Source: Aquiflexum sp. TKW24L (GTDB lineage: Bacteria; Bacteroidota; Bacteroidia; Cytophagales; Cyclobacteriaceae). From it: a DNA stretch of 64,000 bases. The DNA is taken from the NCBI RefSeq assembly GCF_023502205.1, contig NZ_JAMFLG010000027.1, positions 1 to 64,000 on the forward strand, written 5' to 3'. Both the position numbers and the translations under genes were made by a program. Positions 47,733 to 53,660 of the stretch are shown here, piece after piece. Positions within the stretch are counted from its first letter, which is position 1, and every line of letters begins with the position of its first letter. The notes beneath the pieces were generated by a model that did not search any database, was not told where the DNA came from, and saw only the letters and a list, made by a program, of their open reading frames with translations.

Positions 47733-47786
47733 TTATAACTCAAAAACCGGCCATTTATGAGTTATAAATCTGATTTTTATAACTCA
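47733..47786. promoter_or_regulatory. Three TTATAACTCA half-sites
   Basis: TTATAACTCA occurs at 47733-47742 and 47777-47786 in the plus direction and as TGAGTTATAA at 47758-47767. The spacing and alternating orientation look like an operator, but the only nearby gene ends here instead of starting here. Confidence 0.45.
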
Positions 47787-47839
47787 TGGAAATTTTTGAT
47801 TCCGAACAAATGGCTGAAAAAGCTTTCGGTGGCTTGACA

Positions 47840-48421
47840 TCAGACCCTAAGCATCCCACGAAAAGCCCGGACTCCATAGTAAGATTGAGAGCCGTTGTGG
47901 TAGACAAAAACATGGTCGTAGCGGCGATCGCAGAAGAGCGCCCCTCCGAGTTTTCGGATGGCATCGGATGTTTGAATCCAACTTGAAGTTTTGGTATCGA
48001 ACTCTCCCAATTGTTGCAAATCACGGTATTCGGATTCGGTCAGGATGTCGATGCCCATTTCGGCAGCCATGTCCTCGGCGTTATTTGCAGGGGGAAAATC
48101 TTTCCTCGATTCCAAACCTTCGCGGTCAAAGCAAATACTTCTGCGGCCTTTGGGGCTTTCTGCCGAACAGTCATAAAAAATAAATTCTCCTGTTATTTCA
48201 TCGAAGCCAACCACGTCCGGTTCACCTCCGGTGGTTTCCATTTGATGCAGTGACCAAAGCTTTTCCGGATTTCCCTTGCTATGAAGGTGAGATTCCAACC
48301 TTGCTTGTACTGATGCCCATTCCAGTCTGGGGTGACGGCTTTTGCTTTTCTCAAACCTGCTTTTCAAAATACCGAAAAGCACTTTACATTGATCGGCTGA
48401 CAACTCTTTTTTTAAATCCAT
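47840..48421 (-). CDS. DUF4256 protein
   Basis: From the ATG at 48421 the protein is 193 residues. It matches the DUF4256 family: LFGILKSRFEKSKSRHPRLEW near the start, METTGGEPDVVGFDEITGEF, FYDCSAESPKGRRSICFDREGL and the C-terminal FVYHNGSQSYYGVRAFRG. The family is small, soluble and widespread but without assigned function. A longer frame to 48478 would begin with TTG inside a perfect inverted repeat (48478-48514), so the shorter start is preferred and the repeat is probably its operator. Confidence 0.88.
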   Translation of the reverse strand: MDLKKELSADQCKVLFGILKSRFEKSKSRHPRLEWASVQARLESHLHSKGNPEKLWSLHQMETTGGEPDVVGFDEITGEFIFYDCSAESPKGRRSICFDREGLESRKDFPPANNAEDMAAEMGIDILTESEYRDLQQLGEFDTKTSSWIQTSDAIRKLGGALFCDRRYDHVFVYHNGSQSYYGVRAFRGMLRV

Positions 48422-48477
48422 GATCTCAAAATTAAATAAATCATCTAGGAAATGGTTCTGTTTTTGCTTTCGACTCA

Positions 48478-48514
48478 ATTATCGAAACTTGATTTTTTTG
48501 CAAGTTTCGATAAT
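48478..48514. promoter_or_regulatory. Perfect 14-bp inverted repeat upstream of the DUF4256 gene
   Basis: ATTATCGAAACTTG (48478-48491) and CAAGTTTCGATAAT (48501-48514) are exact inverted copies around a nine-base, T-rich spacer. Position 57-93 bases upstream of the ATG suits a dimeric-repressor operator. Confidence 0.6.
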
Positions 48515-48631
48515 AGTAATTGCTTAGTTTATAAGTATCGGGATAAGAATATTAGGGTCGAATTTCCCTTTACGTACTTTGCTGAATACACCCATTTTTA
48601 GCAAAAAATCAAATTAAACCTTGACGCAGAG

Positions 48632-48799
48632 AATATTAGGAATCCGATTTTAAATTGGTAAAAATAAAAGGGTTAGGACAAAGCGTTTGGAATGATCCCT
48701 TTGGTTCCGGTAGCTATCGGAATTAGCTTTGGGCCTGGCGTAGAGTAGGCAAAATCCACCCAGTTCTAGCATCAAGCGTCATACTACACCAAGAGGGGC
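48632..48799. repeat. Dispersed 3'-of-gene repeat, copy A (long form)
   Basis: This copy shares AAATTGGTAA-AATAAAAGGGT on its left and CCACCCAGTTCTAGCATCAA followed by the CGTCATACTACACC and AGAGGGG tail with copies B-D. The middle carries an extra stretch of about 80 bases (GGACAAAGCGTTTGGAATGA onward) shared only with copy B. It lies 3' of the DUF433/DUF5615 pair. Confidence 0.75.
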
Positions 48800-48948
48800 T
48801 AGATTCATACATATGTGGCTTACACCAAGAACTACACCCGTATGGATTGCTGAAGTCAAAGATCGCTTGAGGGATTTTTAGATTATATTTTGAAAAAGAA
48901 AACTCTAAATAAAATCCTGACCAAACTAGGGGGGAATTAAAAGTTACT

Positions 48949-49281
48949 TTATATGATTTCCAAAATTTCTGCTTCCCTTGATTCTAAAAATTTATGTAGG
49001 GCTGGTAAGTTTCTTATAAGTAGTTCCGAGATTGATTTACTGGCCAAATTTCCTGTTTTTAACCAGATAATTTTCGGAGGTATACCTTTGATGATATTTA
49101 AATCCACAAAATCTGAGTCAAAAGTCACGATAGTGTATCCATTGTTTTTTGCATAATCAAAGATTACAATATCGGAGGCATCCTCTAAGCCAATATGGCG
49201 AACTTGTCTTGAATCCGGAAAGTCTTTCCCAAGTTGGTTAACAATCTTTGGAGAGATATTTTGATCAAATAGAAGTTTCAA
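48949..49281 (-). CDS. DUF5615 PIN-like toxin
   Basis: The 110-residue protein has the DUF5615/Mut7-C-like PIN fold start LLFDQNISPKIVNQL, then DIVIFDYAKNNGYTIVTFDSDF and PKIIWLKTGNLASKSI. Conserved acidic residues (FDQN, TFDSDF) match the metal site of PIN nucleases. With the upstream DUF433 protein it forms a known predicted type II toxin-antitoxin pair; RNase activity is inferred from the fold. It overlaps the DUF433 gene by four bases (ATGA). Confidence 0.9.
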   Translation of the reverse strand: MKLLFDQNISPKIVNQLGKDFPDSRQVRHIGLEDASDIVIFDYAKNNGYTIVTFDSDFVDLNIIKGIPPKIIWLKTGNLASKSISELLIRNLPALHKFLESREAEILEII

Positions 49282-49499
49282 GAAGCTATCTTCAGTTTAT
49301 GTTCTTTGTCAGCGGCAAAAGCAAGGCATGCATTGATCATTTCTTCATTGATCTCTTCAAAATCTTCCATGATTTCTTGTTTACTCATTCCATTTGCAAG
49401 CCAATTCAAAACATCATATACTGATATTCTACTTCCTTTAAGGCAAGGTTTCCCAAATCGCTTATCTGATCTAATCTCTATATAGTCTTGGTAATTCAT
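49278..49499 (-). CDS. DUF433 antitoxin
   Basis: The 73-residue protein matches DUF433: DYIEIRSDKRFGKPCLKGSR followed by ISVYDVLNWLANGMSKQEIMEDF, an HTH-like DNA-binding region. It precedes and overlaps the DUF5615 toxin gene, the standard order for autoregulated antitoxins. Two minus-strand TAnnTTTG boxes (49504-49511 and 49512-49519) end within a few bases of its ATG, so the transcript may be nearly leaderless, but no -33 box is seen. Confidence 0.9.
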   Translation of the reverse strand: MNYQDYIEIRSDKRFGKPCLKGSRISVYDVLNWLANGMSKQEIMEDFEEINEEMINACLAFAADKEHKLKIAS

Positions 49500-49599
49500 A
49501 ATTCAAAGATACAAAAATATAGATTTGGTTTTAAATGTCTTTTAAAGTGGCTTGGGATTAGCAACCGGCAGAATCCTCTCAAAAAAAAAATCCTGACGG

Positions 49600-49786
49600 A
49601 TGATCAATGATTCCAATTACATCCCGATGGCTATCGTGGATGGAAAAAAATAAAAGGGTAGGACAAAGCGTTTGGAAATGATCCCTTTGGTTCAGATAGC
49701 TATGGGAACTAGCCTTGGGCAAGGTGCAGGGTAGGCAAATTCCACCCAGTTTTAGCATCAAACATCAAACTAAACCCAGAGGGATT
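49600..49786. repeat. Dispersed 3'-of-gene repeat, copy B (long form)
   Basis: It opens with TGATCAATGATTCCAATTAC then ATCCCGATGGCTATCGTGGA, shared with copy C, carries the insertion of about 80 bases shared with copy A, and closes with CCACCCAGTTTTAGCATCAA and a CCCAGAGGG tail. It ends eight bases before the stop codon of the next minus-strand gene. Confidence 0.8.
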
Positions 49787-49793
49787 GAAAATC

Positions 49794-50159
49794 TTACCTC
49801 TGTATATCCCTCTTTTTCAGCATAAAATAACATTCATTATATTCGAATGATAAAGAATATGCTTCAATAAATTCATAGCCATTTTTACCAAAGAAATTCA
49901 ATGCATCCACCATAGAGTTAAACTCCAAGAGCTCCCCATTCTCATCTTTAATTCTGGTTTCTTTAGAACTTAAGTACTTGTTTTCATTACCAAAATCTAA
50001 TCTTACTTTAACTTTCCCACTTCTAAAATTTCCTGTTCCAACGATTTGAATGTATTCAACATCAATTTCATTAATCGGAATATCATTTACAGTTTGTGAA
50101 AAGGAATGAGAAAGGCCAAGGATAATCATTCCAATGATTAGAGAAATTAATTTCTTCAT
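49794..50159 (-). CDS. Hypothetical secreted protein
   Basis: The 121-residue precursor has a signal peptide (MKKLISLIIGMIILGLSHSF, cleavage after SQ). The mature 100 residues (VEYIQIVGTGNFRSGKVKVR, then a C-terminal NSMVDALNFFGKNGYEFIEA) look like a small compact alpha/beta domain. I do not recognise a family. The ATG at 50159 starts the signal peptide. A TTTG/TAACTTTG pair with a 17-base spacer lies upstream, and repeat copy B is immediately 3'. Confidence 0.75.
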   Translation of the reverse strand: MKKLISLIIGMIILGLSHSFSQTVNDIPINEIDVEYIQIVGTGNFRSGKVKVRLDFGNENKYLSSKETRIKDENGELLEFNSMVDALNFFGKNGYEFIEAYSLSFEYNECYFMLKKRDIQR

Positions 50160-50195
50160 GATTGTGTAGTTTTTGTTTGTAAGTGGGTTTGCAAC

Positions 50196-50224
50196 CAAAG
50201 TTAGTTCATTTTTTATAAGTCAAA
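50196..50224 (-). promoter_or_regulatory. Candidate promoter of the small secreted protein gene
   Basis: On the minus strand TTTG (50224-50221) precedes TAACTTTG (50203-50196) by 17 bases. The -7 box is perfect and the spacer slightly short. Confidence 0.4.
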
Positions 50225-50287
50225 TAAATTTTTATTTAACCCTAAACAATACAACCTTAAAATTAGGGCGGTTTGGAATCGATTAGA

Positions 50288-50402
50288 TGATCAATGATTC
50301 CAATTACATCCCGATGGCTATCGTGGATGGAAAAAATAAAAGGGTGTAATTTGAAATTACACCCAGTCCTAGCATCCATCGTTTGACTACACCTAGAGGG
50401 GG
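50288..50402. repeat. Dispersed 3'-of-gene repeat, copy C (short form, with terminator hairpin)
   Basis: It shares its opening with copy B (TGATCAATGATTCCAATTAC) and its tail ACCCAGTCCTAGCATCCATC and CTACACCTAGAGGGGG with the other copies. The centre is a near-perfect palindrome at 50342-50364 (GGGTGTAATTT, one base, AAATTACACCC). On the minus strand the hairpin is followed by TTTTATTTTTT, so it can terminate the gene at 50437-50994. Confidence 0.85.
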
Positions 50403-50436
50403 AATAGTCCTAACCAACTGACCGCTTTCAGCTTTA

Positions 50437-50994
50437 TCAAAACCAGTAACCGTATTTTATATACGCCGCACTTATATTTTCTCCTTGGTTGATTCCTAGG
50501 GTACCCATATGCTTGCCATGAAAGGTATTTGAAAGTCCCAGGCAAATGGCTCCTGATACCCCACTTAACTCTCTACCATTTATTCTTTCAGAACTCTGCA
50601 TTATTCCCGGCATAATGACCAAAGATGGGTTACAGTTTCTATTGGGCAAGACATTGATCCTTAAACCGGCCGCCAAACCAATTCCGGAACTTGTTTGGGA
50701 GGATCCTGACATAAAGGATTTTCCTGAGTTGCTGTCAAAGAAAAGCAGGGATTCAATTTGGAGCACTTTATCTGTACGAATCGCATAGTGGAAAGAAAAA
50801 CTTGGACCAAATGCATCGTCTAGGAGACTGCTGTTTATTCCCCCATGAATACCAAAACTTCTTGACTTTGTTTCTTGCTGCGCAATTATTTGGGAGCTCC
50901 ACAAAAAAAATAATATAAGCAATGTTTGCTTTAAAATGATTGGAAAAAAAGTCACATAGTTTCTTTCAGATTTCTGATTGATTTTAATTTTCAT
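50437..50994 (-). CDS. Hypothetical outer-membrane beta-barrel-like protein
   Basis: From the ATG at 50994 the precursor is 185 residues, with a signal-like hydrophobic segment (IILKQTLLILFFLWSSQIIA) after a basic N-terminus. The mature part has amphipathic strands (SFGIHGGINSSLL, FGPSFSFHYAIR, GLAAGLRINVLP) ending in AAYIKYGYWF, as in small eight-stranded outer-membrane barrels (OmpW/OprF-like or porin-family DUFs). No precise family is recognised. It is an orphan gene in the repeat-rich accessory region. Confidence 0.72.
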   Translation of the reverse strand: MKIKINQKSERNYVTFFPIILKQTLLILFFLWSSQIIAQQETKSRSFGIHGGINSSLLDDAFGPSFSFHYAIRTDKVLQIESLLFFDSNSGKSFMSGSSQTSSGIGLAAGLRINVLPNRNCNPSLVIMPGIMQSSERINGRELSGVSGAICLGLSNTFHGKHMGTLGINQGENISAAYIKYGYWF

Positions 50995-51178
50995 AATTGT
51001 CTTTTGATGTGGTGAAGGGAATCCTAAGTCAATTAAAAAATTTAGACTAAGAATGTATCCCATTTAAAGATAAGTGGATTTTTTATTCCATGGAAGTAAG
51101 ATTGAAAATCAAATTTCCGACTATGGAATGGAAAAAAGGCTTCTATTATCAAATGCCAAAAAACACCTATGCTGTTTT

Positions 51179-51619
51179 GAGTTTGGCAAAAAGGTGACCG
51201 AGTTAGGTAAAAAGGTCAGTGAGTTCACCTCCAAGGTGACCGAGTTCGGCAAAAAGGTCAGTGAGTCCACCTCTGAGGCGAACTAGTTTAGCAAAAAGGT
51301 CAGTGAGTTCACCAAATAGGCGACTGAGTTCGGCAAAAAGGTGAACTGGGTGAGTAAAAAGGTCAGTGAGTTCACCAAAAAGGCGACTGAGTTCGGCAAA
51401 AAGGTGAACTGGGTGAGTAAAAAGGTCAGTGAGTTCACCAAAAAGGTGAACTGGGTGAGTAAAAAGGTCAGTGAGTTCACCTCCGAGGCGAACTAGTTCA
51501 GCAAAAAGGTCAGTGAGTTCACCTCCGAAGCGAACTAGTTTAGCAAAAAGGTCAGTGCGTTCTCCTAAAAGGTGAACTGGGTAGGTAAAAAGGTCAGTGA
51601 GTTCACCTCTGAAGTGGGA
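51179..51619. repeat. 21-bp tandem repeat array (21 units, heptad-coding)
   Basis: Starting at GAG 51179, the plus strand consists of 21 consecutive 21-bp units of the form GAGTTCACCAAAAAGGTCAG plus one base, with no indels. Read in frame each unit gives seven residues (EFTKKVS, EFGKKVN, WVSKKVS, EFTSEAN and so on). Several units carry TAG or TAA in place of GAG or AAA, so the plus frame is broken at least five times. The minus strand stays open over part of it with a hydrophobic LTFLLTQ-type heptad. A short plus-strand frame runs into the array from about 51126. It is either a decayed coiled-coil gene or a non-coding minisatellite. Confidence 0.9.
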
Positions 51620-51651
51620 GGGGGTACTTCGTAAGTACCCCCCTCCACTTC
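51611..51651. repeat. Long hairpin at the right end of the 21-bp array
   Basis: GAAGTGGGAGGGGGTACTT (51611-51629) pairs with AAGTACCCCCCTCCACTTC (51633-51651) with only two interior mismatches and a three-base loop. No T-run follows on either strand, so it is not a standard terminator. A second small palindrome (ACTTCGGAAGT) overlaps its right end. Confidence 0.75.
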
Positions 51652-51788
51652 GGAAGTACCCCTGCTAAGGAAAATTGTTCGAAACTAGGCCGTGTGGAAT
51701 TTGCGAAAAGCGCTAGGGGTAATTTGCAATTACGCCTTCCTATCAGCGTGAATTTGTAATTCTTTATCTCCATGAAATCATGCTGAAT

Positions 51789-51887
51789 GGTCAATGATTC
51801 CAATTGCAAATTGGTAAGGATAAAAGGGTGGAATTACAAATTCCACCCAGTCTTAGCATCAAGCGTCATACTACACCTAGAGGGGGT
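51789..51887. repeat. Dispersed 3'-of-gene repeat, copy D (short form, with hairpin)
   Basis: It has the opening TCAATGATTCCAATTGCAAA, a hairpin at 51826-51848 (GGGTGGAATT, three bases, AATTCCACCC), then CCCAGTCTTAGCATCAAGCG, TCATACTACACC and TAGAGGGGG. Against copy C, the hairpin differs by a compensatory pair (T-A in C, G-C in D). It ends 20 bases before the stop codon of the CoiA-like gene. Confidence 0.85.
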
Positions 51888-51907
51888 GTCATACCTAATT
51901 TGCCAAT

Positions 51908-53383
51908 TTACTTTGTGTGGTGTTCAATAAATTCTTGAACCGGTATTCTTTTAAAAATTTCCTCTCTTATTTTCTCATACAAGTAATTGTCTCCGAAGTC
52001 AAAATAAATTGGTGCCTCTGCATCTTGCCAGCTTTTTCTTTCCCGTTTCCATTCAAATGTATAGATTCCTTTCTGGTCCTTCATTATTTTAAATCGCTTC
52101 TCACTTGCTTCCTTTTCAATTTCCTTTTTTGATTCTATAAAGTATTTGGCTTGAGCAATTTTTGTTTTTTCCTTTCTTGCCGTGATATTGTTTTTAGCTA
52201 CAATTAACTCATCCCATTCGCTGTTTAGTTGCTGAACTTTGGTATGAAGTTCTTGTGCTTTTTGTTTTAAATGTTCTAATAACTTGGTTTGCATTTCGGC
52301 TTTCAAAATAGGAACAGAATTTTCTATTTCAAGATATGATGTGTCAATTTGTTTGATTTTGTCTTGCAAGTTTTTAAGAGCATCAGTTGGGTCAATTGCA
52401 AAATCGAATTTGTCTTTCCTGTAACGATAGCTAAGAAACTCTGACTCGTTTGAAATTGTCTTAACTTCTATGAAAAAAGTTTTTCGTGATTCTTTGACGA
52501 TTGCTATTGCTTTATGAAAGTTCTGATTAGTGATTATTGTGTAAGGAACGATTTTGAAAATTTTCTTGTCAAGTTCAAAACTTTCAAGATGATTAATTTC
52601 TTCAATTGTGTTTTCATTAGTTTGTCGTTCCTTTTTTAGTTGTGATAGTTTGTTTGGAACGCCTTTTAGTTTTGTGCAATACTCTGATTCCAAATTGTTA
52701 GTTATGTCAGCCGAATGACTTTCCCAATACCTTTTACCTGCTTCCCACTTATCGTGTATTTCTTTATTAACGGCATCAATGTTTAGAATGTCAGAATTTA
52801 TTTTTTCAAGGAATGTTTTGTTGTATTTAATGCTGTAAAGTTTTGAAGCCGATTCTCTTTCATTTGTTTTAATTACTTCCGTTAACCTTTTGAGTTCGTC
52901 AGCAAACTCTTGTTCAATAGATGACAATTTATATTTTGCATGAGTGTCAATATCTATTAGTCCTTTTTGAACAACACTCCATTTTCTTAAATTTTCTTTA
53001 AATGGTTTTGCATCTATTACCCAAATCATATCTCCATAAAATTCTTCTCGGATACGAATGGTTGATTTAGAAAGTGAAGAGTGTTGAAATTCTATTACGG
53101 TTTCTGAATTTGTCCTGATGTCGGCACGATGTTTTTCTCCATAGTTTTCAATTACAACTTCTTGCATGTCTTCTGGAAATTTTGCCTTCCAGTTACGATG
53201 CCAAGGAGTTTCGTGTTCTTTCCAATGGTCGCAATTACTATCATGGCTATGTTGCCAATGTCTTGCATAAATCTCACCGCACTTACCAATAACACTGCCT
53301 CCACATAATGGACAAGTTCCTTTTTGTCCAGAGAATGTCGGTCGCACTCGTTTTTCGTTATTGTTATAGAAAGCTAATTGCAT
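51908..53383 (-). CDS. CoiA-like nuclease with long coiled-coil region
   Basis: The protein is 491 residues from the ATG at 53383. The N-terminal part resembles competence-protein-CoiA-family nucleases: a zinc-ribbon-like CPLCGGSVIGKCG (C24, C27, C35) with nearby His residues, then KHRADIRT with D88 and TVIEFQHSS with E98 and Q100, a PD-(D/E)xK-type site in its ExQ variant. Long helical coiled-coil stretches follow (about 150-260 and 340-430). CoiA-type proteins act in natural transformation; isolated coiled-coil versions may serve in defence or DNA processing, which is inference. It is AT-rich compared with flanking genes and sits in the accessory island, suggesting transfer. A longer GTG start at 53464 lies inside a palindrome and is disfavoured. 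Confidence 0.8.
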   Translation of the reverse strand: MQLAFYNNNEKRVRPTFSGQKGTCPLCGGSVIGKCGEIYARHWQHSHDSNCDHWKEHETPWHRNWKAKFPEDMQEVVIENYGEKHRADIRTNSETVIEFQHSSLSKSTIRIREEFYGDMIWVIDAKPFKENLRKWSVVQKGLIDIDTHAKYKLSSIEQEFADELKRLTEVIKTNERESASKLYSIKYNKTFLEKINSDILNIDAVNKEIHDKWEAGKRYWESHSADITNNLESEYCTKLKGVPNKLSQLKKERQTNENTIEEINHLESFELDKKIFKIVPYTIITNQNFHKAIAIVKESRKTFFIEVKTISNESEFLSYRYRKDKFDFAIDPTDALKNLQDKIKQIDTSYLEIENSVPILKAEMQTKLLEHLKQKAQELHTKVQQLNSEWDELIVAKNNITARKEKTKIAQAKYFIESKKEIEKEASEKRFKIMKDQKGIYTFEWKRERKSWQDAEAPIYFDFGDNYLYEKIREEIFKRIPVQEFIEHHTK

Positions 53384-53412
53384 TGTCGTTCTTTTCTTGC
53401 TTGTCACTTTGG

Positions 53413-53473
53413 AGTTAACAGTGTCCCCATACGGTTGCAGGCAACGATTGTATACCAGCAACACTTGTTTAAT
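53413..53473. repeat. Nested imperfect palindrome upstream of the CoiA-like gene
   Basis: Three nested arms line up: AGTTAACAGTGT with ACACTTGTTTAAT, then ATAC with GTAT, then GTTGC with GCAAC around an AG loop. The outer arms include an unpaired base, and on the minus strand the ends (ATTAAAC and GTTAACT) each match the integron attC core rules at six of seven positions. Confidence 0.55.
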
Positions 53474-53599
53474 CTACCCGATTTGGCTGGTATCAAAAAT
53501 ATTGTTGTGGTTTTCAATTACCTAAACATAAAACTAATCTCCTAAATATCCAATCCATCCTCCGAACTTTTACTTGATCAATTTCTTCCCAAAACCCCA

Positions 53600-53627
53600 C
53601 AAAAAAACCACCGCTTTCGCAGTGGTT
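53600..53627 (-). terminator. Intrinsic terminator of the Gfo/Idh/MocA gene
   Basis: On the minus strand AACCACTGC pairs with GCGGTGGTT (one mismatch) over a four-base loop and is followed by T from the A7 run at 53601-53607. Confidence 0.8.
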
Positions 53628-53660
53628 CTGGTATGAGAGATATAGGTTGTAGGGAATGGC

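Noticed and set aside
48813-48881. A 22-codon frame (MWLTPRTTPVWIAEVKDRLRDF) beside repeat copy A
   Set aside because: The composition looks protein-like, but it is too short, has no ribosome-binding or promoter signal, and reads directly out of the repeat. It may be a gene fragment; I could not support a feature.
51074-51286. A 70-residue frame entering the 21-bp array as a coiled-coil protein
   Set aside because: It starts with GTG, has no clear start signal and stops inside the array after only five heptads. It is described under the repeat instead of as a gene.
51283-51480. Minus-strand hydrophobic heptad frame (LTFLLTQFTFL) as a membrane peptide
   Set aside because: It is a by-product of the 21-bp periodicity, has no independent start, and is unlike any membrane protein family I know.
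51179-51619. CRISPR array
   Set aside because: The 21-bp units are contiguous with no unique spacers, so the array cannot be CRISPR.
48632-51887. Calling the dispersed repeats integron attC sites
   Set aside because: The copies lack GTTRRRY/RYYYAAC core boxes and no integron integrase is in the window. The cassette-like layout is reported as a finding without that label.
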